Part shown: positions 24,873 through 34,511 of the stretch, piece by piece
How the letters are laid out: the number at the start of each line of letters is the position of its first letter
Numbering within the stretch: position 1 is the first letter of the stretch
Source of the DNA: Nitrospira sp.
GTDB taxonomy: Bacteria > Nitrospirota > Nitrospiria > Nitrospirales > Nitrospiraceae
Reading direction: 5' to 3'
Assembly: GCA_030123565.1 (NCBI GenBank)
Contig: CP126122.1
Location: forward strand, 1,189,001-1,253,000
Length of the DNA stretch: 64,000 nt
Translations under genes and position numbers: made by a program
Notes under the pieces: model-generated
What the model saw: only the letters and a program-made list of their open reading frames with translations
The model's database searches: none
Told to the model about the DNA's origin: nothing

Positions 24873-26009
24873 ATGGCGATGCCGCCCATTCCGCCCTCCT
24901 CTTGTTCCGATGAACCTCTTTCTTCCCCTCCGACGATCGATGTCCGCGGGATCCTGCGCCGCCACGGGCTGGTCACGGCCGTCGATCGGGTCAGTTTCCA
25001 GGTTCGCCGGGGCGAATTTTTCTCCATCCTCGGTCCGAGCGGCGCGGGGAAAACCTCGGTGCTCCGCATGCTGGCCGGCTTCGAAGACCCGGACGAAGGC
25101 GAGATACTGATCGACGGGCAATCGATGGTCGGGATACCGCCCAATCGCCGGCCCGTGAACCTGGTGTTTCAATCCTACGCGCTGTTTCCCCATTTGACCG
25201 TTTTCGAGAACGTCGCCTTCGGCTTGAAGATGCGGCGCGTCTCCACACCCACCATCCACGAACAGGTGCGCCTGGCCTTGACCATGGTCAAGTTGCTCGG
25301 CAAGGAAGCGCGGATGCCCGCGCAATTGTCCGGCGGCGAACAGCAGCGGGTGGCGTTGGCCCGCGCCCTGGTGAATAAGCCGGCCGTGGTCTTGCTCGAC
25401 GAACCGTTGGCGGCGCTGGACCAGCAGCTGCGCCAAGAGATGCAGGTCGAGCTGAAATCCATTCAGGAGCAGGGGGGGCTGACCTGTGTCTGCGTTACGC
25501 ACCACCAAGAAGAGGCGATGGTGATGTCGGATCGGATCGCCGTGATGCATCAAGGCCGCATGTGGCAGGTCGGCAGTCCGCGCGAGGTCTATGAACGGCC
25601 CTGCAACCTGTTCGTATCGCGATTCCTCGGGGTTTCGAACGAACTTTCCGGCAGGGTCGGCGATCCGGTGGGGGAGGAACGCCTCTTTCACCCGACCGAC
25701 GATGGGCAGCCGCCGGTCTTGGTCCGCACCGATTCGGGTGACCAGGCCGGTCGCCCGGCGACCTTGTCCCTTCGTCCTGAGCAGCTTCGGATGGCGCGCG
25801 AGCGGCCGGCGACGTCCGATCCGGTGCTCTCCGGCCGGATCGAAAAAGCGTTCTTCGTCGGGAGTGAGATGAAATACCTGGTTCGAGTCGTCCACGATCG
25901 CTTATGGGAAACCAGGACGAGACCGGGAATACCTCGGCAATCCTTCGCGCCGGGAGAGCCTGTCTTTCTCCACTGGTCCACATCCGACGGACGGCTGTTC
26001 TTCGAGTGA
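24873..26009 (+). CDS. potA: Spermidine/putrescine ABC transporter, ATP-binding protein
   Basis: The protein has 378 residues. Walker A is GPSGAGKTS near residue 53. The Q-loop region is VFQSYALFPHLTVFENVAFG, the signature LSGGEQQRVALARAL, Walker B LLDEPLAALD, and the switch histidine lies in VTHHQEEAM. A TOBE-type C-terminal domain follows from about residue 270. It energises uptake through the two permeases encoded next. Start ATG 24873 follows the small coiled-coil gene, and the stop lies two bases before potB. The polyamine assignment rests on similarity of the whole four-gene set; related iron or thiamine importers have similar ATPases. Confidence 0.9.
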   Translation: MAMPPIPPSSCSDEPLSSPPTIDVRGILRRHGLVTAVDRVSFQVRRGEFFSILGPSGAGKTSVLRMLAGFEDPDEGEILIDGQSMVGIPPNRRPVNLVFQSYALFPHLTVFENVAFGLKMRRVSTPTIHEQVRLALTMVKLLGKEARMPAQLSGGEQQRVALARALVNKPAVVLLDEPLAALDQQLRQEMQVELKSIQEQGGLTCVCVTHHQEEAMVMSDRIAVMHQGRMWQVGSPREVYERPCNLFVSRFLGVSNELSGRVGDPVGEERLFHPTDDGQPPVLVRTDSGDQAGRPATLSLRPEQLRMARERPATSDPVLSGRIEKAFFVGSEMKYLVRVVHDRLWETRTRPGIPRQSFAPGEPVFLHWSTSDGRLFFE

Positions 26010-26011
26010 CC

Positions 26012-26902
26012 ATGCAGATCCAGGAACTGCCTCCCAGCCACGAGATTTCTCGCTCTTCCTGCCTTCCCTGTTGGCTGGCGGTTCCGGGTCTGATTTGGAT
26101 GGCGTTGTTCTTTCTGGTGCCGCTCGGGCTGGTGTTCGCGATCAGCTTCGCGTCGCGCGGCACCTATGGCGGTATCCTGTGGGAATTCACCTTTGCGAAC
26201 TACCTCGACCTTTTCCACCCGCTGTACGGCAAGATTCTCGGCCAGTCGATGTGGTATGCCGGTCTGACCACGGCCATCTGTTTCGTCCTGGGTTTTCCGC
26301 TCGCCTATGCCATTGCCCGGAGTCCTGCCCGCCTGCAGCCGTTCCTGCTGCTCCTCGTCATGCTCCCCTTCTGGACGAATTTCCTCGTGCGGACGTATGC
26401 CTGGATGGTCCTGCTGCGCCAGGACGGGCTCATCAACCGGTTCTTGACGGCGCTCGGGGCGGTGGATAGGCCGTTGGAATTGCTCTATACGCCGACGGCC
26501 GTCGTGATCGGATTGGTCTATGGCTACCTGCCCTTCATGGTCCTGCCGCTCTATGTGGCGGTCGAACGGCTGGACCCGTTGCTGGTGGAGGCGGCCTGGG
26601 ATCTGTATGCCTCGCGCTGGGCAGTCTTCACAAGGGTGGTCCTTCCGCTCACCAAGCCCGGCATCGTCGGGGGTTGCATGCTGGTGTTCATTCCGTCGGT
26701 CGGTTCGTTCATCACACCGGATCTGCTGGGCGGGGCCAGAAGCATGATGATCGGCAATCTCATCCAACATGAATACCTCGTGGTGCGGGACTGGCCGTTG
26801 GGATCGGCGGTCTCGTTTGTCTTGATGGCGGTGGTCATGGCGGCGGTGGTTCTCTATTACCGCCAGGCTTCTCGTGCCGACGGACCGTTGGAGGGGCGAT
26901 GA
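26012..26902 (+). CDS. potB: Spermidine/putrescine ABC transporter, permease
   Basis: The protein has 296 residues from ATG 26012, two bases after the potA stop. A longer frame from 25904 would overlap potA deeply and is less likely. It has six membrane helices, the first at LIWMALFFLVPLGLVFAIS. The EAA-type loop (VEAAWDLYASRWAVFTRVVL) that docks on the ATPase lies near residue 200. It overlaps potC by four bases (ATGA), so the operon is tightly coupled. Confidence 0.9.
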   Translation: MQIQELPPSHEISRSSCLPCWLAVPGLIWMALFFLVPLGLVFAISFASRGTYGGILWEFTFANYLDLFHPLYGKILGQSMWYAGLTTAICFVLGFPLAYAIARSPARLQPFLLLLVMLPFWTNFLVRTYAWMVLLRQDGLINRFLTALGAVDRPLELLYTPTAVVIGLVYGYLPFMVLPLYVAVERLDPLLVEAAWDLYASRWAVFTRVVLPLTKPGIVGGCMLVFIPSVGSFITPDLLGGARSMMIGNLIQHEYLVVRDWPLGSAVSFVLMAVVMAAVVLYYRQASRADGPLEGR

Positions 26903-27672
26903 GGCGCGGATCGGCAAGCCTGAACGCAGTCAGTACCTTGGCGCTACTGTTCCTCTACGGGCCGATCTTCGTGTTGGTGCTGTATTCGTTCAATGCCGCC
27001 CACCTGTCGATGGCCTGGAGCGGGGCGACGCTCAAATGGTACGGGGCGCTCTTGCACGACGAGGCGTTGCTGACCGCCACCGCGAACAGCCTGCTCATTG
27101 CGGCGGTCTCCACCCTCGGAGCCGTCTGCCTGGGTGGGCTGCTCGCGCTCGGCATGGAACGGATGCCGAGTCGCAGACAACAGGCCATCGAAGGCGGTCT
27201 GGTGTTGCCGCTCGTGATCCCGGAAGTGATGCTGGGGGTGGCACTGATGTTGTTCTTCGTGTCGCTCGCGATGCCGCTCGGTCTCATGACGGTCATCCTC
27301 GGTCACATTGTGTTCAATATTCCGCTCGTGACGATCATGCTCCGGACGAGGTTGCGCAAACTCGATCCGGCGCTGCGTGAGGCGGCAGCGGATCTGGGCG
27401 CCGATTCCTGGCAGGTGTTTCGCTACGTCACGCTGCCGTTGCTGCGGCCTGCTCTGTGGGGCTCGATCCTGGTGGCCTTCACCGTGTCGCTGGACGATTT
27501 TCTGGTGACTTTCTTTACTGCCGGCCCCGGGGCGACGACCTTGCCGCTGAAGGTCTATTCGATGATCAAATCCGGCGTCACGCCCGAGATCAACGCCCTG
27601 TCCGCGCTGCTGTTGGTGATCTCGATGGGCTGTATCGGCGTGGCTCTGCATCTGCAACGCCGCGAGGTCTGA
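26899..27672 (+). CDS. potC: Spermidine/putrescine ABC transporter, permease
   Basis: The protein has 257 residues, and its ATG overlaps the potB stop. It has six membrane helices beginning LALLFLYGPIFVLVLYSFNA, with the EAA-type loop REAAADLGADSWQVFRYVTL near residue 158. It pairs with PotB to form the channel. The stop TGA is followed at once by the GTG start of potD. Confidence 0.9.
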   Translation: MRRGSASLNAVSTLALLFLYGPIFVLVLYSFNAAHLSMAWSGATLKWYGALLHDEALLTATANSLLIAAVSTLGAVCLGGLLALGMERMPSRRQQAIEGGLVLPLVIPEVMLGVALMLFFVSLAMPLGLMTVILGHIVFNIPLVTIMLRTRLRKLDPALREAAADLGADSWQVFRYVTLPLLRPALWGSILVAFTVSLDDFLVTFFTAGPGATTLPLKVYSMIKSGVTPEINALSALLLVISMGCIGVALHLQRREV

Positions 27673-28743
27673 GTGCTGCTCCTGCTCAGACGCATGGGAG
27701 TGTCGTTTTTGGGCCTGCTCTGGCTCGGCGGCGCTCTTTCGTCTTGCGGGCAACAGCACGATGGTGATGCCGTTTCGGCGCGGCCGGTGCTGCATTACTT
27801 TACCTGGTCCGACTATGTGGGGCCCGAGATCATCCAGGAATTCGAGCGGCGCGAACGGGCCAAGGTGGTGGTCGATACCTTCAGCAGCAATGAAGAGCTG
27901 TTGGCGAAGTTGCAGAGCGGCGCGACCGGGTACGACGTGGCGGTGCCGTCGGATTTCATGGTGGCCATCATGATCCAACAAGGCCTGCTCAGCGAGTTGG
28001 ATCCGCGGGAATTGCCCCATGCCGCCATGTTGGAACCGCACCTGCAGGCCCTCCACTTCGACCCGGAGCATCGTTACTCAGTCCCCTACCTCTGGGGCAC
28101 GGTGGGCATCGGATACGATTCGGCCGTGATCCCTACGCCGCCGGAGAGCTGGTCGGTCTTGTGGGACCCCCGTTATCAAGGCCGCATCAGCATGTTGAAC
28201 GACCAGCGGGAGGTCTTTGGGGCGGTGTTGCGTGCGATGGGGCAGTCGATGAACAGCACGGACCCGCAGGTGATCGAGGCGGCGAAAGAGCGATTGCTGC
28301 AGCAGAAACCACTCGTAAAGACCTATACGAGCGACCATTACGACCAGTTGTTGACCTCGGGGGAAGTGGTCCTCGCCCACGGCTGGGGAGGGCCGGTGGC
28401 GCGGGCCATGGTAGAGCGGCCCTCCATCCGATACGTGGTGCCGAAGGAAGGGGCGACGGTCTGGGCCGATTGCCTGGTGGTGCTCCGGACCGCACCGCAG
28501 AAACGGCTGGCCATGCGCTTCATCGATTACTTGATGGAACCGGAAGTCGCGGCTCGTACCTCGGAGCGGTTGCGGTTCGCTGCCGCTTCCCGGCCGGCTC
28601 GGGAACTGGTGAGTGAGGCGACGAGACAGAATCCTGCGATCTACCCGCCGCCGGATCATCTGGACCGGGTGGAGTGGATGAGAGATGTTGGACGGGCCAT
28701 CCGTGCCTACGACCGGGCCTGGACGGAATTGAAGATGCAATGA
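27673..28743 (+). CDS. potD: Spermidine/putrescine-binding lipoprotein
   Basis: The protein has 356 residues and starts at GTG 27673, directly after the potC stop. The N-terminus is a lipoprotein signal with a LSSC lipobox near residue 25, so the mature protein is anchored by a lipid on the periplasmic face. The domain opens LHYFTWSDYVGPEIIQEFE and contains YDVAVPSDFMV, YSVPYLWGTVGIGYD and IDYLMEPEVAARTSE, typical of PotD/PotF solute-binding proteins. It delivers polyamine to PotBC. It completes a four-gene importer of one orientation from 24873 to 28743. Confidence 0.91.
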   Translation: MLLLLRRMGVSFLGLLWLGGALSSCGQQHDGDAVSARPVLHYFTWSDYVGPEIIQEFERRERAKVVVDTFSSNEELLAKLQSGATGYDVAVPSDFMVAIMIQQGLLSELDPRELPHAAMLEPHLQALHFDPEHRYSVPYLWGTVGIGYDSAVIPTPPESWSVLWDPRYQGRISMLNDQREVFGAVLRAMGQSMNSTDPQVIEAAKERLLQQKPLVKTYTSDHYDQLLTSGEVVLAHGWGGPVARAMVERPSIRYVVPKEGATVWADCLVVLRTAPQKRLAMRFIDYLMEPEVAARTSERLRFAAASRPARELVSEATRQNPAIYPPPDHLDRVEWMRDVGRAIRAYDRAWTELKMQ

Positions 28744-28758
28744 GCGTGGCGGACTTTA

Positions 28759-28787
28759 TTTCAAATGCGCTGAAGAATCAGTATAAT
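28759..28787 (+). promoter_or_regulatory. Candidate sigma-70 promoter for the efflux operon
   Basis: A perfect TATAAT (28782-28787) stands in the gap between potD and the TolC-type gene, in otherwise GC-rich sequence. The -35 side is weak (TTTCAA at 28759-28764 with a 17-base spacer). It lies about 95 bases before the chosen start at 28883. Confidence 0.4.
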
Positions 28788-28882
28788 AAGCTGTTTTGTC
28801 CTCGTCTATTCGATATTCCTGCACAGTGTGTGACGACATGCTCCATCACAGAGGCGGTTTGAGGGTAGGTGTGCGCACATCG

Positions 28883-30178
28883 ATGCGTATTGCGTTGGCC
28901 TGTGCGGCCTGTTGCTGCCTGTGCGTCCTCCTGGCCAGCGGCGGGACGGCGCAGGCCGCGGAACCGGTCTTGGCCGCCCCGGTTCCTCCTCCTGCAGTTC
29001 GCTTGAGTCTGACTGAAGCGATGGCCCTCTTCCTGAAGGAGAATCTCGACCTGCTCATCGCCAAATATGGAATCGATTCGAGCAAGGGGCAGCAGATCAC
29101 GGCTCGGCTCTTTCCGAATCCCGTGCTGCAGATCGGCAGCGTCGCCTCGTTTACCCAAGGCAATACCTTGGCCAATTCAGGTTCCTTCGCGACGCAGGTG
29201 CAGCAGTTGTTCGAATTGGCCGGCAAACGCGGTTATCGCATCGAGAGCGCCGGGTTCGGGGTCCAAACGGCGGAGGCGGATTTTGAAGACGCCGTCCGGC
29301 AGTTGGGCTTTACGATCAAGGATTCCTACTATCGCGTGCTGGTGGCGCAACGGCGGCTGGCGCTGGCGGAGGAAAATCGGGATCGTTTCGCGCGGATCCT
29401 GGACGTCAACACGATTCGCTTCAAGAAAGGCTATATCGCCGAGGTCGATCTGATCAGGATCAGGCTCCAGGTGGTCGACTTTCAGTCGCAAGTCATCGAG
29501 GCCATTCAAGAAGGCGAGTCTGCCAGGGCCGAGTTGCGTCAGTTGCTTCGCCTGTCGCCCGCCACGAAGCTGGAGCTGACGACGGAGATGGACTACCGGC
29601 GGGTCGATCCCGACATGGGAAAATTGAGATCAGTAGCGTTGGAAATCCGTCCCGACATCAAGGGCCGGCGGGCGGCGCTGTCGCAGCGCGAGGCGGATTT
29701 GAAGCTGGCCAAGGCCTATCGGATTCCGGATGTGACGATCGGCGCCGGGTACTCGGTACAGGGCCCACGGGGTCCCGACAACCAGCAGATGGGGATCTTG
29801 AACCTGGGGGTACCCCTGCCGCTGTTCAACCGCAACCAGGGCGGCATCCTCCAGGCCGAAGTCGGCGTACAATCGGCGCAGGCCGATTTGGACCGGACGG
29901 TCAACCGAGTGGAAAACCAGGTGGACGTGGCCTATCGCAACCTGCTCCAGAGCCGCCGGTTGGTGGAGGCCTATTTGGCCGGCGTGCTGGACGACGCCCG
30001 CTCGACCTTCACGATCGTCGAACGGGCCTATGAACGGGGAGGCGCCACGATTCTGGACCTGCTCGATGCAGCCCGCACGTCCCGCACCATTCAGCAGAAT
30101 TTCATCGAAGCGCTCTTTTCCTATCAGCACAACCTGTTCCAGCTGGAAAGTTCGGTCGGACAGGAGATTCCGTCATGA
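28883..30178 (+). CDS. TolC-family outer-membrane efflux protein
   Basis: The protein has 431 residues from ATG 28883, which starts directly at a signal peptide (cysteine-rich hydrophobic core, then GGTAQAAEP). In-frame starts at 28871 (GTG) and 28796 are possible. Two outer-membrane-efflux-protein repeats are seen, each with long amphipathic helices (LSLTEAMALFLKENLDLLIA at the start, GGATILDLLDAARTSRTIQ near the end). CzcC/CusC-type proteins of this length form the trimeric outer-membrane exit duct. The 3' end overlaps the adaptor gene by four bases (ATGA), so all three pump parts are one operon. Confidence 0.88.
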   Translation: MRIALACAACCCLCVLLASGGTAQAAEPVLAAPVPPPAVRLSLTEAMALFLKENLDLLIAKYGIDSSKGQQITARLFPNPVLQIGSVASFTQGNTLANSGSFATQVQQLFELAGKRGYRIESAGFGVQTAEADFEDAVRQLGFTIKDSYYRVLVAQRRLALAEENRDRFARILDVNTIRFKKGYIAEVDLIRIRLQVVDFQSQVIEAIQEGESARAELRQLLRLSPATKLELTTEMDYRRVDPDMGKLRSVALEIRPDIKGRRAALSQREADLKLAKAYRIPDVTIGAGYSVQGPRGPDNQQMGILNLGVPLPLFNRNQGGILQAEVGVQSAQADLDRTVNRVENQVDVAYRNLLQSRRLVEAYLAGVLDDARSTFTIVERAYERGGATILDLLDAARTSRTIQQNFIEALFSYQHNLFQLESSVGQEIPS

Positions 30179-31323
30179 TCGTGCGGACGAAGCCTCTCGT
30201 TTTGCTGGCCGGGAGCCTTGCGCTGTGGGCCTGCAGTCAAACGCAAGAACCGAATTCCGCTCCTGCTGCGACCTCGTCCGGGAGCGCCTCGTCCGAGACC
30301 GCCCCTCAGGCTTCCGGCCAAATTGAAACAGCCGTCGTGGATTTCAAGCCGGTCCAACCGGAACTGGTGCTGGTCGGGAAGATCGCCTATGGCGAGGACC
30401 GCTACTCGAAGATTTCCTCGCCGCTGCAGGGGCGGGTGGTGGAGGTGCGGGCTCGTTTGGGCGATCGCGTGGAGGCGGGCGCGACGCTTCTGGTGATCGA
30501 CAGTTCCGATATCACGGCGGCCTATTCCGAATTCGTGAAGGAGGCCTCGGAACTCGAATATGCTACGCGGGCGCAGGAATTGGCCAAGGAACTGTACGCC
30601 ACCAAGGCCTTGGCGCTGAAGGATCTCAAACTGGCCGAGAACGACTTGATCAAGGCGCGGGCAGAATTCCGGCGGGCGAAGGAACGGTTGCTGTCGTTGC
30701 GTATTCCCGCCGCTGAGTTGGAAAAGCCGCTGGCTCAACAGCGCATTACCTCACGTTTCGAGATGAAGAGTCCCTTGACCGGGACCGTGGTCGAGCGGGC
30801 GGTGACCCCTGGGCAATCCGTCGGCAGCGACGCCAGCCAGGTGTTGTTCACGGTCGCCGATCTGGATCGGCTGCAGGTCGTGGCGGATGTCTATGAACGG
30901 GACTTGGCGCTGGTCAAGGTCAGCCAGGTGGGACGCATCAACGTGGAGGCTTACCCCGGGACGGATTTTGCGTCCGTGGTGGCATCGATCGGGGATGTGG
31001 TCGATCCGAACACCCGCACGATCAAGGTCCGCGCCTGGGTGGATAACCGGGATCAACGGTTGAAGCCGGAAATGTTCGCGCGGCTCCGGCTGGATGTCGG
31101 CGATGCCAGTCCCTTCCTGACGATTCCCAAGGAGGCGGTGGTCGAGATCGACGGCAAACATTTCGTCTATCTGGTGGAGGCGCCCGACCGTTATGTGAAG
31201 CGCGAGGTGGTGGTCTCCAATGTCTCCAGCGATCAGGTCCGCATTCTTGAGGGCCTGACCTCCGGCCAACGCATCGTGACCAAGGGCGCGGTCCTCGTCA
31301 AGGGACAAGAGGTGAAGGGGTGA
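30175..31323 (+). CDS. Efflux RND transporter periplasmic adaptor (membrane fusion) lipoprotein
   Basis: The protein has 382 residues. The N-terminus carries a signal with a LWAC lipobox at about residues 18-21, so the protein is lipid-anchored in the periplasm. A lipoyl/barrel-sandwich half-motif (SPLQGRVVEVRARLGDRVEAG) and its partner (SPLTGTVVERAVTPGQSV) flank a helical hairpin. A beta-barrel and a membrane-proximal domain follow (FLTIPKEAVVEIDGKHFVYL). It links the RND pump to the TolC-type duct, as in CusB/CzcB. There is no obvious metal-binding Met cluster or His-rich tail. Confidence 0.9.
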   Translation: MIVRTKPLVLLAGSLALWACSQTQEPNSAPAATSSGSASSETAPQASGQIETAVVDFKPVQPELVLVGKIAYGEDRYSKISSPLQGRVVEVRARLGDRVEAGATLLVIDSSDITAAYSEFVKEASELEYATRAQELAKELYATKALALKDLKLAENDLIKARAEFRRAKERLLSLRIPAAELEKPLAQQRITSRFEMKSPLTGTVVERAVTPGQSVGSDASQVLFTVADLDRLQVVADVYERDLALVKVSQVGRINVEAYPGTDFASVVASIGDVVDPNTRTIKVRAWVDNRDQRLKPEMFARLRLDVGDASPFLTIPKEAVVEIDGKHFVYLVEAPDRYVKREVVVSNVSSDQVRILEGLTSGQRIVTKGAVLVKGQEVKG

Positions 31324-31381
31324 AGCGGACGACCGGGCCGGCGAATCCGTTACTCCCTAGCCGGTATAGGCCACCGGAACG

Positions 31382-34300
31382 ATGATCGTTCGAATCGTCG
31401 AGCTGTCCCTCGTTCAGCGGTTCCTCATCTGCGCACTCGGATTCAGTCTCCTCTTCGGGGGGCTCTACGCCTTCCAACAGCTCGACATCGTGGCCTATCC
31501 GGACCCCTCCCCTCCGATGGTCGAGGTGATCACCCAGTTTCCCGGCTGGTCTGCGGAAGAGATCGAACGGCAAATCACGATTCCCATCGAAGTGGCCTTG
31601 AACGGCGCCCCCGGTCTCACCGACATCCGGTCCCTGTCTATTTTCGGCTTGAGCGACATCAAGGTCTATTTCGACTTCGGGACGCAATATTTTTTCGACC
31701 GGCAGGAAGTCGTCAACCGTCTTGCGACCATCAGCCTTCCGCAAAACGTGCAGCCGGCCCTGTCCCCCTGGTGGGCGATTGCGGAGATCTACCGGTACCA
31801 GCTGGCGGGCGAAGGGAAGACGAGCCTGACCGACCTCAAGACGATTCAAGACTGGCAGCTGCGGCGGGAATTCCGGCGGGTGCCGGGGGTCATCGACGTG
31901 ACGGCCTTCGGGGGAACGACCAGGGAGTACCACGTCGATATCGATCCCGGGAAATTGATCAGTTACGGGGTCAGTCTCGCGCAGGTCATGGAAGCCTTGA
32001 CCAACAGTAACGCCAACGTCGGCGGCAACTACCTCACCGTGGGGGCGCAGAACTACAACATCCGCGGGCTCGGGCTCATCAACGGCCTGGAGGATATCGA
32101 AAACGTCATGGTGGCGGAGAAGGAAGGTACTCCCATTTTCGTGAAGACGCTCGGGACGGTGTCGGTGGGCCACCGGGTGCGGCTGGGCAAGGTCGGGATC
32201 GACGACAACGACGATGTGGTCGAAGGGGTGATTCTGTTGCAGCGCGGCTACAAGGCGCTCTCGGTGTTGGAGAGGGTGCGGGACAAGGTCGAGGAGTTGA
32301 ACAAGTGGAAGTTGCCGGAAGGGGTGAAGGTCAAGACCTTCTACGATCGGACTGCCTTGATCCATACGACGGTCGAAACGGTCACCGATATTCTGATCAG
32401 CGGCATGGTGCTGGTCTTCGTCATCCTGTTCGTCTTCCTCGGCCATTTGCGCGCCTCGATCATCGTCGCGCTGACGATTCCGATGTCCTTGCTGTTTACC
32501 TTCACGATGATGGTCTTGATCGGGCAGTCCGCCAACCTGATTTCTCTCGGCGCCATCGATTTCGGTATCATCGTGGATGCGACGCTGGTGATGGTGGAAA
32601 GCATCTTTTTCCACCTCGCACACGATCGGCGCCTGGGACTGACGGTGCCGCAACTGATCGTCAGGGCGTCACGCCAGGTGGGGCGGCCGATTTTCTTCTC
32701 CACGGCCATCATCGTGGTCGCCTTCATTCCCCTGTTCACGATGACCGGCGTGCCGGGGAAGATTTTCGCGCCCATGTCCATCACCTACGGCTTTGCGCTG
32801 TTCGGCGCATTGCTCATGGCCTTTACGCTGGCACCGGTCCTCTGCTCGCTGCTGTTGAACGGGGTGGTCAAGGAGCAGGATACGAAGTTCGTGCGCGTGA
32901 TTCGCCGGAGTTACCTCGCCGTGTTGCGATGGGCGTTGGCGAACAACGTGAAGGTGATCGGGGCGGCGCTGGTCCTGCTGGTGACGGCCTTCGGAGCCAT
33001 GCAGTTCGTCGGCGGGGAGTTCATGCCGGCGCTGGAGGAGGGGAACCTCTGGGTGCGCGCCACGATGCCGGTCGACATTTCCTTCGACGAGGCAGCCCGC
33101 TTGACCGGAGAAATCCGGCAGATGTTCCGGCGGTCGCCGGAAGTCGTCACGATCGTCTCTCAGCTCGGGAGGCCGGACGACGGGACCGACCCCACGAGCT
33201 TTTTCAATGCCGAGTTCCTGGCCAACCTCAAGCCTCGCAAGGACTGGCGGCCCGGGTTGGACAAGGACCGGCTGGTGGAGGAAATCGAAGCGCGACTCAG
33301 GACCATTCCCGGACTCATCTTCAATTTTTCGCAGGTGATTCAGGACAATGTGGAAGAGGCCATGTCCGGCGTGAAGGGCGAGAATTCGATCAAGTTGTTC
33401 GGCACCGACCTGAAGACCATGGAAGCGAAGGCGGTCGAGATCGAAGCGGTCATGAAGGGGGTGCGCGGGGTCAAGGACCTGGGGATCTTCCGGCTGGTGG
33501 GGCAGCCCAATCTCTTGATCCAAGTGGATCGGGAGGCCAGCGCCCGGTACGGCCTGCGCGTGTCGGACGTCAATGCTGTTGTCCAAGCGGCGGTGGGCGG
33601 GCAGGCGGTGACCCAGGTCTTCGAAGGGGAACGGCTGTTCGATCTCGTGGTCCGGTTCCTGCCGGAGTTTCGGCGGGACGCCGAGGCCATCGGCAACATT
33701 CTCGTCAATACGCCCAATGGAGCGCGGATTCCGTTGAAGCAGGTGGCGACGATCAAGACCCACACCGGCGCCTTCATCATCTATCGGGAGAACAACGAGC
33801 GGTATATCCCGATCAAGTTCAGCGTCCGCGACCGCGACCTTGAGAGCACGGTGAAGGAGGCCCAGGGCAAGATGGCCAAGGCCGTCACGCTTCCGGAGCG
33901 CTACCGCCTCGAATGGGCGGGCCAATACGATCAGCTCACCGACGAGCAAAAACGGCTGACGATGATCGTGCCGGTGAGCCTCGTGATCATTCTGTTCCTG
34001 CTCTATACGACCTTCAATTCGCTCAAGAACGCGCTGCTGGTGCTGGTCACGGTGCCGTTCGCGCTGATCGGGGGGATTTTTTCCCTCGTGTTGACCGGGA
34101 CCCATTTCAGCATTTCGGCAGCCGTGGGAGTCATTTCGACGCTGGGAGTAGCGATTCTCGGGGGAGTCCTGTTAATCTCTCGTATTGAGGATTTTCGATT
34201 GGGAGGCGTCGAATTGCGGGAAGCCATCTTGAAAGGCGCGGATGTTCAGATGCGTCCCATCCTCATGGCCACGCTGGCCGCCGCCATCGGATTGCTTCCG

Positions 34301-34486
34301 GCGGCCTTGGCCACCGGCATCGGGTCGCAGGCGCAACAACCGCTGGCCCGAGTGGTGGTGGGGGGGATGTTGACCGCAGCGGTGCTGATTTTGGTCGTCC
34401 TTCCGGTGTTGTATGAAGTCGTGCATCGACGCCGAGAGATCAGTCGTTCGGTGCACGAAGAGACGAGAACGAGGGGTTCACCATGA
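31382..34486 (+). CDS. RND-family efflux pump, heavy-metal (CusA/CzcA) type
   Basis: The protein has 1034 residues with the RND layout: one helix, a large periplasmic loop, six helices, a second loop and five helices. The transmembrane 4 motif is DFGIIVDATLVMVE with D393, D399 and E406. This is the Asp-Asp-Glu pattern of proton-driven metal pumps and differs from the drug-pump pattern. The N-terminus begins VRIVELSLVQRFLICALG and the family motif AYPDPSPPMVEVITQFPGWS follows near residue 40. It probably exports a divalent or monovalent metal ion from periplasm or cytoplasm; the metal cannot be read from the sequence. It starts 58 bases after the adaptor gene. Confidence 0.92.
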   Translation: MIVRIVELSLVQRFLICALGFSLLFGGLYAFQQLDIVAYPDPSPPMVEVITQFPGWSAEEIERQITIPIEVALNGAPGLTDIRSLSIFGLSDIKVYFDFGTQYFFDRQEVVNRLATISLPQNVQPALSPWWAIAEIYRYQLAGEGKTSLTDLKTIQDWQLRREFRRVPGVIDVTAFGGTTREYHVDIDPGKLISYGVSLAQVMEALTNSNANVGGNYLTVGAQNYNIRGLGLINGLEDIENVMVAEKEGTPIFVKTLGTVSVGHRVRLGKVGIDDNDDVVEGVILLQRGYKALSVLERVRDKVEELNKWKLPEGVKVKTFYDRTALIHTTVETVTDILISGMVLVFVILFVFLGHLRASIIVALTIPMSLLFTFTMMVLIGQSANLISLGAIDFGIIVDATLVMVESIFFHLAHDRRLGLTVPQLIVRASRQVGRPIFFSTAIIVVAFIPLFTMTGVPGKIFAPMSITYGFALFGALLMAFTLAPVLCSLLLNGVVKEQDTKFVRVIRRSYLAVLRWALANNVKVIGAALVLLVTAFGAMQFVGGEFMPALEEGNLWVRATMPVDISFDEAARLTGEIRQMFRRSPEVVTIVSQLGRPDDGTDPTSFFNAEFLANLKPRKDWRPGLDKDRLVEEIEARLRTIPGLIFNFSQVIQDNVEEAMSGVKGENSIKLFGTDLKTMEAKAVEIEAVMKGVRGVKDLGIFRLVGQPNLLIQVDREASARYGLRVSDVNAVVQAAVGGQAVTQVFEGERLFDLVVRFLPEFRRDAEAIGNILVNTPNGARIPLKQVATIKTHTGAFIIYRENNERYIPIKFSVRDRDLESTVKEAQGKMAKAVTLPERYRLEWAGQYDQLTDEQKRLTMIVPVSLVIILFLLYTTFNSLKNALLVLVTVPFALIGGIFSLVLTGTHFSISAAVGVISTLGVAILGGVLLISRIEDFRLGGVELREAILKGADVQMRPILMATLAAAIGLLPAALATGIGSQAQQPLARVVVGGMLTAAVLILVVLPVLYEVVHRRREISRSVHEETRTRGSP

Positions 34487-34511
34487 AGACAACGTGTTCA
34501 AGGGGTAAGTC